Source of the DNA: Mactromeris polynyma
Lineage: Eukaryota > Mollusca > Bivalvia > Venerida > Mactridae
Assembly: GCA_032209605.1 (NCBI GenBank)
Contig: JASFXZ010000003.1
Span: forward strand, 32,824,762 to 32,888,761
Length of the DNA stretch: 64,000 nucleotides
Reading direction: 5' to 3'
Both the position numbers and the translations under genes were made by a program. The notes under the pieces are model-generated. The model had not been told where the DNA came from and made no database searches. It saw nothing but the letters and a program-made list of their open reading frames with translations. Shown in pieces: positions 46,206-59,600 of the stretch. Within the stretch, counting starts at the first letter, position 1; every line of letters starts with the position of its first letter.

Positions 46206-47636
46206 CTCTATAGATTGGCTACATTACAAATTAATATAAACTACAAGCATTTTTGATCTCATTGATCTCGGTTTGTAGCTATCGTTGGGTTCAAAATTAG
46301 TCTAAATAATAATCATTTGTTACGAGAGCTGAGTTTTTGTTGATATCATTTTTAATAACAAACCTATCACTCTGAAATGCTTCCACATTCAGTCAATGTA
46401 TGGTAAATGTGTGTTCCTCAAAATAATCTTTAATATGAAAGAAGAAACAACACAAGCTCCTTGCATTGTTCTTTACAGTCACAAAATTAGCTGATTTGTT
46501 ATCAACTGAATGTATAACTTCAGCTGGGGGAGAGGCAAATCTTTACATGAGACTCAATAGAGGAGTGCCTGATAGGCAAAGAGTATAAGAATATGAAGGG
46601 TTTAGAAATAAAAGGTTTAAAAAGATAGAAAAGTTATAAACAGATTTTTGTAAAAACATACAAAAATGAGTTTTTTTTCTTGAAAGATGAAAACATGAAG
46701 CTAAGTTACTACAACTCAAAAAACTGTGTTAAAAATATATATGTAAGGAACATGAACATAGAATTTTACCATTGTATAAAAGCTTTCCAGACTATAAGCT
46801 TATTTTTTTATTCAAAATTATTTTATGCTGGAAATTGTTTGGGATGTAAATGTAATCTGTAATTACTTTCCAGCTTTCTTTTAACCATATTTTTGTGTTA
46901 AGTTTGAAAATAGTGTTTTCATTGCATAACTTAATATCACTTGGTAGCAGAGCTTTTTTTCAAGATGTGAAATAGTGCTGTTTTATGGGAGATGATTGCT
47001 TTATAAATCATTTATGTAAGTGCAAACTGAGTTTTGATTCTATGTATGGGGAAGTCATCAAGTAAAAAACTTGCTCCCCAAATTCTTTAATCAGAACAAC
47101 ACAAAAATGTACACCATTAAACTTCAAGCCATGTGATCACTGACGATCAGACAAACAGTACAGGTGAAAAGCTTTTGAAAATATTGACACTGACACACTG
47201 ATAAAGCTCTCATTGGCTAATGTAGTCATACAATATTGGAACAATTATAGAGTTAAACTTTATAATTACATGCAAGGTTATCAGGAAATGGGTACATACT
47301 CAATGTACCTGGAAGAGTTGTTAAAGCTCTTTGCTGGTAAATCCATATAACACAAAAGCTTTATGATTACATAATGAACAGTGTTTCTTTGCTCTATCAG
47401 TGCAAGACTGGGGTTTACATGTTTTAAAAACATAGCTATATTTGTGAAAATTGATTACTCATCAGATTACATGTATGTTTGAAATATGTTGTGTTTAATA
47501 GAAACAGGATAATTATGACTTACATGGGTATGTATGGTTAGGGGGTGGAAAACTATTGCTTGAACAACTTCAATCTTAGATATGGTTTGCTTTTTATAAC
47601 TTTACATTTAACTGACATGTTGGCGGCGTCCACATG
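46206..47636. other. Non-coding stretch
   Basis: No gene or repeat family supported. Confidence 0.45.
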
Positions 47637-47640
47637 GTTT

Positions 47641-48450
47641 CCGCTCTCTAAGTCAAAGAGTTTTCATCCGATCTTTACCAAACTTTGTGAAAATGTTTGT
47701 GGGCATAATATCTCGGCCAAGTTCGATAACCAGCCACATCCCTCAGGCACTTCTGAATTATGGCCCTTGAATTATCAAAATTCGTCAAATTAACCGTGTC
47801 CGCTCTCTAAGTCACAGAGTTTTCATCCGATCTTTACCAAACTTTGTGAAAATGTTTGTGGACATAATATCTCGGCCATGTTCGATAACCAGCCACACCG
47901 CCCAAGGTACTTCGAAATCATGGCCCTTGAATTATCCAAAATTGGCCAAATTAGCTGTGTCCGCTCTCTAAGTCAAAGAGTTTTCATCCGATCTTCACCT
48001 AACTTGGTGAAAATGTTTGTGGGCATAATATCTCGGCCAAGTTCGATAACCAGCCACATTGCCCCAGGCACTTCTGAATTATGGCCCTTGAATGATCCAA
48101 AATTGGCAAAATTAGCCTTGACCGCTCTCTAAGTCAAACAGTTTTCATCCGATCTTTACCAAACTTTGTGAAAATGTTTGTGGGCATAATATCTCGGCCA
48201 AGTTCGATAACCAGCCACGCCGTCCAAGGTACTTCGAAATTATGGCCCTTGAATTATCCAAAATTGGCCAAATTAGCCTTGTCCGCTCTCTAAGTCAAAC
48301 AGTTTTCATCTGATCTTCACCTAACTAGGTGAAAATGTTTGTGGGCATAATATCTCGGCCAAGTTCGATAACCAGTCATATCGCTCATGTCACCCAGGAG
48401 TTACCACCCTTTGATTTTAGAAATTTCCTAAAATTCGTCTTGTTTTAACT
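47641..48450 (+). repeat. ~160-bp tandem repeat, five units
   Basis: CCGCTCTCTAAGTCA starts units at 47641, 47800, 47961, 48122 and 48283. Each unit carries GTTTTCATCCGATCTTTACC, ATAATATCTCGGCCAAGTTC and TATGGCCCTTGAAT. The style matches a repeat family common in bivalve genomes. Units differ by scattered substitutions. Confidence 0.9.
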
Positions 48451-48459
48451 CCGAGCTGT

Positions 48460-49175
48460 GTCTTATGACGGGCGTATTTTGTGACAGTTTGGCACTCTTG
48501 TTCTTACAACAGATTGACCTCATATTATCAAACTGATGTCACTGTCACAACTTGTAATAACATTACAATTGGAGAAAGAGAAGTACAAAGAATGTAACAT
48601 TAATTCACAAAACAAAACTTGAAAGTTCAAACACAGTGCATTCTTTCCAGTCTGTCTTGTATAATCACAAATTGAATATCCATGAACTATTCCTTCCTAA
48701 TGTTCACTGCTTTAGAGAAAACCCAAAGTGAGTCAAATTTAATGAAACCCATCAGTGTATAATGTCAGTCATGTTGGTAGATGGAATAGGTCTTACAACT
48801 TGTATGGAGGATATGGAGTTTCTATATTGGATATTGCACATACAGCATACCAGGCTGTGTAAAATTTTGAAAATTGCTCTATTCCTTAGAATGGTCATGT
48901 AAATATTGTGTGATAGAATGGATAAAATATCCTACTATTTAAATTGGTACAGTAAGATAATAATTGATATTGTGCATACAACAAGGCCAAATTCTTGAGT
49001 ATAACATGACAGAAATTGACATGGACATAGTGTATATAATATTGTTAGCATGGTCAAGGTCAAATTGGTTTAGACATACAATAATCCTCATACAGTTGGG
49101 CGCATTGATAAACAAAACACAAAAATGTATCAGATATTATGTCTGATTTTTAGAACATTGCATTTTTGTAGATAA
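48460..49175. other. Non-coding stretch
   Basis: AT-rich; nothing recognised. Confidence 0.4.
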
Positions 49176-49179
49176 AATA

Positions 49180-49347
49180 GTTCTTTGTAAGTATTGCTTT
49201 GGCTCAGAGGGAAAAATTAAATTTGAATTGGGAAAGTTCTTTGCAAGTATTGCTTTGGCTCAGAGGGAAAAATTAAATTTGAATTGGGAAAGTTCTTTGC
49301 AAGTATTGCTTTGGCTCAGAGGGAAAAATTAAATTTGAATTGGGAAA
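49180..49347. repeat. 56-bp unit in three tandem copies
   Basis: The unit begins GTTCTTTGCAAGTATTGCTT and ends GAATTGGGAAA. Copies 2 and 3 are identical and copy 1 differs by one base (GTAAG for GCAAG). Confidence 0.95.
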
Positions 49348-49349
49348 AT

Positions 49350-51000
49350 ATACTATTTTGGTGGGGGAATCAGGGGCTGATATTTGGCTCCAATAATGGA
49401 GAATAGAGGGTTCTCGTTAGTGCTATCATATAGAGCACTAAAGAATTATGTGGTGAAAGCTTTTTTCCTTCACTGTCAAAATGTTAATTGTGTTAACAGT
49501 TTGGTTTTTCAGAATCTTATTTATTTCTATAGGAATATTAAAATTAAAAGTTGATATCGGGCATACAACATACTTGACCAAGTATTATGTTTTCTGGGTC
49601 ATACAAATATGGACATTGTATCAATGGCAATGGCTAAGTATTGGTTTTGATAAGCCCTTAAGTACATTATGGCAATTTAATCATTTGTCTTAATTTTAGG
49701 TAAAACGTTCCAGTAAAAGGTATATGGTAATTCATATGTGGAATATTTTTACCTTTGTGCCTTTAATATTACACAATGGGAACAGAATATAAGTGAAGAT
49801 TTGATGTGCATGCAACATATCAGTGCAAGTGTTATGGATGTCATACTCAAGTAATCTCATTTACTGAAATTTCTCTATTCGTTATTCATAACAATATCTT
49901 GAGTAACTGTTTGAGTGGTTAAAATATACTGTTGTGTAGTATCTTGTACTTGGCATTCATTTATGAGGTCAAATGTTTGAGTCCAGAAACATGCTTAGTG
50001 GTTATCACAACTTAAATGTCACATTTAATGCTTTAACTGCAACAATGGGACCTTGTCCATACAGTATGCACAGCAATTATTGATTGGTACTGTCAGATGA
50101 CATTAAGAACATAAAACAGCAGGTTCTAACATTGGTCATAACTGTTTTAAAAATGAACAACCCTATTAATTTTGCATAACATGCATTTATATGCAATTGT
50201 ATAATGATGAAAAATGATACATTATAATCATTATATTCCTGTTTGGTAGGGTAAGTTGGTAGAGCACAGGACTGAGCATTCAAGTCTCAGGATAAGGGTA
50301 TATTTTTCATTTTCACCTAAAATGAATCCTGTAAGCTAGTATTGATCTAGAATTATGACCCCTGTGTCAATATCAATCAGCTAACATTAATTTTACTTCC
50401 ATGTCCTGTATGCAAGGGCAGATCTGGGATTCGGATTTGGGGAGCATAAATTTTTGGTCATTTTTGGTTTTGTTCAAGCCTTATAAAATGACAATGACTG
50501 TTTCTTTGTTTATAAACATCATCATATTGCTTCAATAAATCAAAATTGCTTATTTGAAAATTGCTTATTTAAAGATCTCTGTATATTTTCGTATTTATAC
50601 TCATAGTTATTTGTAAGGTTGGGGAATTTTAGGGGGATGTCGGATGTGCCCCCTGGATCTGCTAGTGGTTAATGCACATCAGCATAAATGAATTACTGTT
50701 AGGAATTATTGCTATTCTGTAGGTCACATTGATTTCTATGTCAGTTTGTCCTTTGAAAACAGGAATCTGTTAAAGTAACAACACATTATTGCATCCTCCT
50801 TCCCTGACCATTTATCATGTTGCCACTGGCATAACTCTCTGTTGACCACATTCACCAATCATGTCATCCATGTTCATGTCTTCATCATCATTCAGCTTCA
50901 TTGACAAGATATGTTTGCAGCTCTATTTTTATGTTTATTAGTTCTTATAACTCTCGAACATTTGTATTTGTTTATGTACCTTAAAATTACACTGTTTATA
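49350..51000. other. Non-coding stretch
   Basis: No supported gene. A weak tRNA box A-like GTTGGTAGAGCAC occurs near 50253 without a credible fold. Confidence 0.4.
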
Positions 51001-51007
51001 TTTTCAG

Positions 51008-51121
51008 AATGAGGAAGACAGCTGTGATCCCTCTAGAATGGGTTCAACCGAGTCTAACAGTACTAATACTTCATGTCCTTGTCTGTTCTCATTTGATTTA
51101 GTATTTTGGTCCTGTGTTTGA
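51008..51121 (+). CDS. Possible terminal exon (hypothetical)
   Basis: TATATTTTCAG precedes an open stretch NEEDSCDPSRMGSTESNSTN then TSCPCLFSFDLVFWSCV and TGA. The Ser/Asn-rich composition and good acceptor make it exon-like. No family is recognised and no partner exon was found. Confidence 0.2.
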   Translation, partial: NEEDSCDPSRMGSTESNSTNTSCPCLFSFDLVFWSCV

Positions 51122-51704
51122 GGTCATTAATACTATACCTCTAATACATGCTGGGAAGTTAGTGGTTCCTTGCAGAAGAACGACAGTGGTTAGTACTGGT
51201 AGGCAACCCAGAATTTGTATGGTCAACTGACTGCTGTATTATTGAATACTGTAATAACATGTTCTTTATTACCTAAATGCAACAGTCTTCCTTGCATTGT
51301 TACTTCTTTTTTTGGAATTATTTAGAATTTGGTGTGTATATATTTTCAGGTTTTGTGTGAATGAGTAGTTTTGATGTTCAATTGCTTTCATCCAATCAGA
51401 ATGAAGCTGGCTGTGAAATGTAATTTTCCTGGAACTCGTGAGTTTGAAGTTATTTCATTTTATTTAGAAATAATGATAAAAATGCAATTGAAAAATATAA
51501 TATTACAATTACCATGAATAGTACTACAATTGAAACTGTTAGTTTATTTTACCTGGTATAACCAATATGCAAGGCCAAGGCAGTTCTTCAATTTTGGCAC
51601 AATGATATTTTCTGATATTATTATAGTACCAGTATGCTTTCTAAAACACACTGAGAAGAATCTGAAAAGGGATTTGCGCCCCTTGCCTCCTGAGCAATAA
51701 TTTT

Positions 51705-51771
51705 AGGGGATGAAAGCGAAATCAATCTTGTATCTTACAATACAGAAAGACTGGTTTCGCTTTCACCCCTC
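51705..51771. mobile_element. Very short inverted-repeat element (GAAAGCGAAA family)
   Basis: AGGGGATGAAAGCGAAA and its near-perfect complement TTTCGCTTTCACCCCT bound about 67 bp. A related copy is at 58663-58732 and a half copy near 53321. Confidence 0.6.
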
Positions 51772-51779
51772 AACATTTA

Positions 51780-54700
51780 GAGCAAGTATATCTGTAGATA
51801 AATGTAGTGTACGAATTGTGTACTATTTGTATTGAGTTTAAGAACTATTGATTTGTTTATGGTTTAGTTCTGTGGTATATTCTTGATTTCTTTGTGCATA
51901 CTTTGTTGCCATTTTAATGATTCTGAATGCTTTTCAACTGAATTCTGTGTCAGTTTGGTAACCTATGGTCAATATATTGGTTTGTGTTGGTCATTGTCCC
52001 CTTTCTTGTCTACATTTAACATTGATCTTTGATCATTGATGTATGCTCAGTTCTTGTTCTTTGTCGAGATGTAATTCACTGATCTGTCTCCAAGCCTATC
52101 TCACCATACATATAAAGCCAGAGTCTTAAATAGGATGATCTTTTAATATCTAGACTTTTCTTCTTTATTGCCCAGCTGAATTACATGATTTACGATAATT
52201 TTATGCAGGAATATCGTTTTAGTATCTATGCAAATTGTGCGAAATGATGGAAAAATGGGGAAATGTTACACACAGGGAGAATAAGTAATTACAAGCTTAT
52301 TTATCAGAAAACAAACTGTTTATGTAACATTTGGCAGATATGTAGAAAGTATGTTCATGGTTTCAGTTTCCTCTTGACTGTTTAATCGATTTATTTAAAT
52401 ATTTTTAATTTAAATTTATTTGAGAATTTTTGAATTTGCTTAAAAGTAGCTACACAGCTTTGAGTTAGGTTTTATGTAATATTGATTATTTTTCTTGTGT
52501 AATTGTTTTGTTTATGATTATTTTTCTTGTGTAATTGTTTTGTTTAGGTGTCATTTAAGGGTATTCTGGACTTGCATCATATGGCAACAACTTTCGGCCA
52601 GACCCTATTCCAAATTTCATGCTAAGTTGGTTAAATGAAGACATATTGAACATGGTAATGAGGTTTATGGACCTTTCAGAACTCGGCACTTAATGCTTCA
52701 AAATTTCAAGCAGCAAATAACCTCACTTAGGATTTCAATAATCTTATAACTATTTCATTAACTTATTGTTTTATTAAAAATGTCAGCTATTAGGGTTAAG
52801 ATAGGTTTAGGGAACTTTTTGGAACCTAATTTTACTCAAAATTGCATATTAGGGTTCATTTTTTGAATGAATGAATGTGTTTAATATAATTATTGTGTTT
52901 CAATTTATGTTGTTTTCTGTTAGAAGGCCATGTTTTATTTAAGAATTGTACAATTGTTTTTGTATACCTCTTTACATGTCACCTTCTGTAAATAAAGATA
53001 TTATTATTATTATTTAAGGAAACATGTGGAACTTATTTCGCATCAAAATTTCAATTTAAGTGCATAGTAGGTTTAGTGGATAATTTTGAAAATATTTAAT
53101 ACTAAACTTTCATATTGAGGTTTAGGTTAAGGTACTTTTCGGAACTTTTTTGGCATCAAAATTTCATTAAAATTATTCCAAATACTTTATCTGCATATAT
53201 CTTATTCTTGCATAAAGGAGCGGTTATGGTCTGAAGCTCATAGCGGCCATAATTTATCCTTTCAACTATTCAATTTAAATAAGGACATGTTCAATGCAAA
53301 CTCTGTTTCCCTTAGGAATATTGAGGGGTGGAAGCGAAACTCCTCTATCTGCTTGTTTATAAATAGGCAGTTAGACAATTTCAATTTTACACCTTGATAT
53401 TAACCTCAGATTAGCTATCAACTATCCACGACTCTTCAACTTTTCATTTACTTTTCTTAAATTATTTAAGGTTCAGGGTCTTAATGTTTTAGGGATTTAG
53501 GTTTACTTTAAGGTTGTGATTAAGGGTCATATGGTCATTTCCAGTATACAAGGTTAGGCAGAGAAGTCGTTAGTCCTCTAGCCTCATTTAGGAGTTTGTA
53601 TTAATATTGCATTTTTGCTGCTTATTGATATCATGAACATACTTATATAATTCTGATGAATGATCAGATTACAAATTTACTGATTATCTTTCTTGTGTGA
53701 ATCTATCATACAAAGGTCAGTACATACCCCCTTCCCTGTATGTGTGTATCTTTCTTGAGAGGAGATTTTTCTGTTGGCCTCTGTGTTATTTGTGAATGAC
53801 ATGTTTTTGTTTATTGACACAAGTTCTGTCCCATTATCCCTTCCAGAGTGCTCTCCCTTTATCCCTTCTCCATTGTGTGTTTGTATATAAAATACAGATT
53901 TCACATATCCTTGCTGTAGGAACATCTTTCTTTTTTGATGTGTTCGTCTATTCAACTCGTGCACATGATTCACTTGTTTATGCTGATTCAGTTTCCTCCT
54001 GTGATAATGTATAAACATGGTTGTAACCCAATGGTCCACTCGATGTATCTTTTGACAATGACCAATACATCCCTTCTGAAAACTCTTTGTCTATAAGTTC
54101 TCTTACCAAGATGGTTCCATGTGGCTGTCAGTGTTTTGGGTTTGGTTATGAAGCTTGTAGTGTAGATATCAATATGTTAAGTTATCAATAGTGTAGATAT
54201 CAGAAATTTTGTATATAACTAATATATTAATCATTTAGATAAGAATGTCATAAATATTACACCCATATATTATTATATTATTTTTATTTATGTTATTCCT
54301 TCTTTAGTTTACGGAATGAAGCAGACACTGGCACAGTCTCTTGGTTTATATGTATTGCTTAAAACATGTTTTGGTTTATTTTCTCCATGTACTACAACCA
54401 CAATGTGGGATGTTTGGTGTGGAATGATGGACAAATGGTATAGTTGGGAATCAGAGACCTAAGATAGCAGGTAAATGACTTTTTATCATATTTTCTACAC
54501 TTACTTTAACTGTTGTACAATAATACTTGAAGTTGCCAGAAAGGATCAGAACCTTAAACAAATTGCAACATGGCAGTTTTCTTGCTGTTTTACAGCACAA
54601 AGTGCTCAATGATGAGCTATTTGGATCTTTAGCTGTCAGTCCATCTGTCATCTGCTATTTAATTGTTTACACTCTAGAATCCACATTTCTTGAGCAATCA

Positions 54701-56265
54701 TAATCAAACATGGAATAATGTCTATATGGCCATCAGTTCTTGGCCAGTTTCAATTATGGGCCAAATCATTCTACTAGATCCAGAGTTATGGCCCTTGTAT
54801 TGAACAAACAGGAATAAAATCAATTAATTGATGATAATATATCACAAAATCTATTAACAGTATGTAGTTGTCATACATTATAAACTTTGAAGATCATATG
54901 AAAGTTATGGTCTCCTTAAAAAACTTTTTTTTTTAACCAACATGACATTTTATGTCGCTCAATATATATTTTAGAGAAAATTATTTTTAATTAAATTTTG
55001 TGCACATCACCCGAAATGAAAGTATCAGAACTTTGTTAAACATAGTAGTTGGTCATGCCACTCGATATAAGTTCGATCCAATAAAATAATAAGTCTGGTA
55101 AAGTCCGGGCATATAATAACATGATTTTAAGCAATTCCAAGTATGGATAACAGGATTTGATACACTACTGTGCGGTTGTTGCTGTTCTTGCCTTGAATTG
55201 ACAATCTGTCCATTTATCACACCAGGCAAATGTCACAAAATAAAAAGGATGCAATGATCTGGGCATATACTAGCTGCATATTGTTAAAAGACTGTTACTG
55301 ACCTAAGGAAGTGATAAATATCAGCTTATGGTAAAATCATAAACAAAATTCTGAGCAAAAATGATCCGAGTGAAAATATAGTCATGACATAAATAAATCA
55401 CTGTGCAGTGTACTCAATCTATTAAGAGACCACTTTATTAAGTGACCACTTTTTGGCTGTCCCTTGGGTGGTCTCTTACTACAATGTCTACTGTACTAAG
55501 AATATAAGGCAAAAATATGAATTATGATAGTTAAAACACCTCAAGCTCCTTGTCTCTGTGATTTTCTAAATTTACTGCCGGATATAGGCTGTTTCCCCCT
55601 ATCAAAAAGTGTCCATTTTCCCCAAAAATCTTCATTTTTTCCCAATTCTTTGTTCATTTGTCCCCCCTCTGACTGAATTTCTGTCTTTGTGTATTTAACG
55701 TTTTATAAAAGAATCTTTGCTCTTACATCACCTTATATGTATAACAAACACCAGCCACAGCTGAAAAGTTATTTTTATAAGCAAAACAACCATAACCTGA
55801 TTTTCCCAAATTTGGTATTTATCGCGGCTCTTTTACCAATTAAAAAGGCACAGGCAGTAAAATTATTTAAAAAAAATCACTGGCAGTTGTACAAATGTGT
55901 CCACTCCTGTACATTGCAAATCTCTGTGTTGGCTGAACACTGCGATTGAACATGCTAGGCCACCATATTAAAATGAAAATGCTGGCCATTATACCTGTTA
56001 ATTGGCGGACATGCTGCCCCAAAATGACAATGGTGAGTGTTCCTTGGCAAAAACCTCAATGAGCATACTGTACAGTGATATAGATCTCAATACTTGCTTC
56101 ACATGATATATTGTGACAAAACTTGGTACATAGATGGAGACTACATTTTGATTACTTGGGTCAAAGTCAGTGCTTCTAACACTGTATGCAGACCATTTCC
56201 TGATTGCCTAACCAGGTGAAAAGTTCTTGCAATAAGCATAGAGATTTGCTCAGGACAATGACATT
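51780..56265. other. Non-coding stretch
   Basis: No supported gene. A 33-bp duplication (TGATTATTTTTCTTGTGTAA) lies near 52482-52547, and a GACCACTT-rich MITE fragment at about 55425-55500. The remaining frames are unsupported. Confidence 0.4.
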
Positions 56266-56277
56266 TGTTATAACTGA

Positions 56278-56460
56278 CGGTACCTCGTTGGTTAGAGCAC
56301 TATAGGCTGTTACCTGGGAAGCCCGGGTTCCATTCCAGCAGACTGGGCAGGTCATGTTTTTCTCGGACATTTGGCTACTGTCATTTGTTCTCCACCTCTG
56401 ATTCATGTGGGGAAGTTGTCAGCTGCTTGCCTAAGGGCAAGTTAGTATTTGTTGTTAATT
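56278..56460 (+). mobile_element. tRNA-derived SINE, copy 1
   Basis: Box A-like TTGGTTAGAGCAC and box B-like GGGTTCCATTCC are followed by a tail CTGATTCATGTGGGGAAGTT and GTCAGCTGCTTGC. The tail is shared with the copy at 59437-59600. Confidence 0.62.
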
Positions 56461-56464
56461 AATT

Positions 56465-58430
56465 CCATGGAAACTGCATGGAAACTCACCACCATATACC
56501 AAAAAGTTGTTGATTAATTGGCAAAACCTGATTAAAACATACAAATCATCTATATACATATGAAATTGCACAAATACTTAACCCATCAGCACTATGAACT
56601 ATTTTTGAAGTTATAAAACATTTAGATTGATCCTTTGACTGTGATATTATGTTCTCCAGTTAATTGTTATAAGGATATGACAATATTTATACAATTTTCT
56701 ATCTGCTAGGTTATTAATCTGCTTGTTCCAGCAATGTTTGGTCAAGGTCACGCATGAGGGTCATATTATAAGTGCGTAATTGTTTCTTCTCGGCTCCTTA
56801 CCCATGTGCGGCTTTCTTGGATAAATATCAAGAATAATCTTCGTTGATAAGTGGTTTTGTTAAAGCCATTTCCTCTAAATGAGATTGTCTCCCATCTACC
56901 TGAAAATGATAACTGTCAACTATGGTAGATAATAAATAATTGATATTGGCTCCATACTATTACTGATGTAATATATTCTTGAAGTTAACGTCTCCTGATC
57001 ATTATTGTTAGGGCCTAACCATCCCAGCTTCGTTGAAAACATGACATAAAGAAGTAATAATTCTACACTAATTCACTAACACAATTTCCAGAACTTATTC
57101 AATCATGAAATATGAATTATTGGTCCATAGTTTCAATACTTTTTTAACAATATTTTAATCATCTGTAACAGTTGGTAGCTTTTAACACCATGTACAAAAT
57201 GAAGCCATATTAAAACAATTGCATTTTTAATGGTGTTAAGTATATAATCTTGAGGGTTATTGAACAACAATGACTTTACTATGGAATTAACAGAAATAAA
57301 TAATTTGTTAATTTTCTAACATTAATGGCAACAATAAAAAGTTCAATGTAAGATAAATGATATATTTTTTGTAATTATGTATGCATGTTGATAATATGTG
57401 AAAATGAATATACTGCTATTATCACACTCGATTTAAAAGTAAATTTATAAGATCAGAAAACTAGTCTATAAGAACAGCTAGTAACTGTCGTAGTGGACAT
57501 AAAACATGCAAAGTTTTAAATCGGCCCCTTAACGTTTGGAAAATGACAATTTTTCCTACATGGTCTATGTGATTAAAGGTGAAACTCGAAGTAAGAACAT
57601 TTTTAGTTTGAATAAATATTTTTACACTAAATAAAAGAGAGGAAATTGTAGAATACTCGTAAAACTGTTAAAATATTCTAGTAATAAGATAAAGCTGTAT
57701 AATCTACATTGATAAAAACTGGTAGAGCTGGAAACTTGATATTGATTTATGAGTCATTTTCAAGGGAGACAATCCACTTCAATAAGCCAGCTAAAAGGCA
57801 GTGAAAACTGGGTATGCCTAAATTGGTTGATGAGGTATACCAATCCATTAAATGTGTTTGTTCTTTTATAGAATTTTCTTAAAACTTTTTTATAGAATAG
57901 TTTCTAAATAACTGTATGTCATCAATGGGAATAAACAAATGATATTTGTATAATAAACTGTAAATGAATTAATTCATGTTTAAATCATGTAAAATACAGT
58001 CAAATCTGCTTTAGTGACCGCCTGCCCTAAATGATCACATTGTTATCTGCCCTTTTCATTTTCCTTTATTCCAGCCCACATGATACAAGTTTAAATAATT
58101 ATATCACATATTGTATTCGAAGACAATAATTTCCAATGAAAGAAAATGTCATACTTGGTACAGAACGCATATTTAACAATATCAACATCATTGAGTGCAC
58201 CTTTGTCTCGATTGTTTTGTTGTGATGTCACGCACATGAGTTGTTATTTCACAAGTGAGTTATCAAAATTATTACCACTCTTCTTTGTATGTTATGTTAT
58301 AAATGTGAGATATAGAATTACATGATGTAATTGGACAAATTCTGTTGGAGTCGTCTGCATGCCGAAATTGAGCTGGAAGGATTTCTTTGTTAACTATTTG
58401 ATGAAAATTGTGTAACAAATTTACTTCTTT
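56465..58430. other. Non-coding stretch
   Basis: AT-rich. A phrase AATACAGTCAAATCTGCTTT AGTGACC near 57993 resembles one end of the ACAGTAAAACCTC MITEs. No gene. Confidence 0.4.
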
Positions 58431-58438
58431 AATTTCAG

Positions 58439-58522
58439 GTCTACATTCATTATTTGTTGGTGTATCTGCTGGTCATTGTTGAGAAACATGTCTTGTGCGG
58501 AGATCCTGGGATACATTTCATG
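58439..58522 (+). CDS. Exon-like segment A of a duplicated pair (hypothetical)
   Basis: TTTAATTTCAG precedes and GTGAGT follows an 84-bp segment, open in phase 0 (VYIHYLLVYLLVIVEKHVLC...). A related segment with the same signals lies at 62977-63061, where the corresponding frame has a stop and a 1-bp length change. It could be a non-coding exon or a repeat; no gene family recognised. Confidence 0.25.
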
Positions 58523-58662
58523 GTGAGTTAAATAAAACTGTCACAGAATTCTACATATGAACAACAAATACTGATGAAAGAGCTAACCCACCAGCATTGA
58601 TACTTATGCCTCATATTGGTTAGCTCTGTTAGTCAATATTTTATTGTGGTGATTCTGCTGAT

Positions 58663-58732
58663 TGAGGGATGAAAGCAATACTCTGTCTATAACATTCTAT
58701 ATTCATATAGACTTTTTCACTTTCACCCCTCA
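58663..58732. mobile_element. Very short inverted-repeat element, second copy
   Basis: The TGAGGGATGAAAGC end and CACTTTCACCCCTCA end form diverged TIRs like those of 51705-51771. Confidence 0.5.
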
Positions 58733-58919
58733 AAATATTCAATTGAATAAGCAAAGCACTAGGCTATTGGCAACACCGAACATTAACTAAACTTAAGGAC
58801 TATATCTTAGGTTAAAATTCTATTTTAAATGGACAGCATATATCATTATTTTGCTTGTATCCAATTTTCACTATATTAGCAAATCAAAATAAGTCGTTAA
58901 ATTGTAACCGTGAAAATTT

Positions 58920-59300
58920 AGTAAAATATGTAAACTTTGAAAATCTTCTTGTCCAAAACCTTAATGTCTAGAGCTCTGATATTTTGTGTGTAGCATTGTC
59001 TATAGTGGTCATCGTACAAGATTGCATAAATTATTAAGTTCCGTCAAAAAAACATGGCTGCCAGGTGCGGGACCATGTTCCCTAAATGTATATAGTGGAA
59101 ACTATAAACAACATCTCCTAAACTACTCAATGGATTTTGACCAAACTTCACAGGAATGATCCTATATGTATATAGTGGAAACTATAAACGTCATCTCCTC
59201 TTAAACCCTTGAATGGATTTTGATCAAACTTTACAGTAATGATCCTCAGGTGGTCCTCTTCCGTTACATAAATAATTTTGGTCTGTTCATAAATAGGTCA
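58920..59300 (+). repeat. Third copy of the ~340-bp dispersed repeat
   Basis: It contains CCTTAATGTCTAGAGCTCTG, AACATGGCTGCCAGG and repeated CCTATATGTATATAGTGGAA, as in 40340-41010. Confidence 0.7.
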
Positions 59301-59436
59301 AAATTGTACATTTGAAATATAATATTTAAGTTCTTGGACGTTCAAGTTCATCAAGCTCATGGATAAATTTACACAATGTTTATGCACAGTTCATGAACTA
59401 TTCATGAATGCATTTCAATGGGTTTAAATCTGGCGT

Positions 59437-59600
59437 GGTCAGTAGCAAGCTAGACTACCAGCCTGAAGGACCCGGTTCAATCCTGGGTCCGTCCAGCTAC
59501 GGTCACTGTCGTGATTTGATCTAAGAATCTTTCTGAGGTCATTCACCTCCCACTGCTGATTCAAGTGGGGAAGCTTTCAGTCGCTTGCAGTGAAACCAAG
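59437..59600 (+). mobile_element. tRNA-derived SINE, copy 2
   Basis: Box B GGTTCAATCCTGG (59473) and the tail CTGATTCAAGTGGGGAAG then GTCGCTTGC match the tail of 56278-56460, but the tRNA-like head is clearly different. Confidence 0.58.

Noticed and set aside
45979..46239. 86-aa Cys-containing ORF
   Set aside because: It lies wholly in the hairpin macrosatellite and encodes repeated units without domain similarity.
53677..54039. 120-aa minus-strand ORF
   Set aside because: No recognisable family, no conserved motif and no exon signals.
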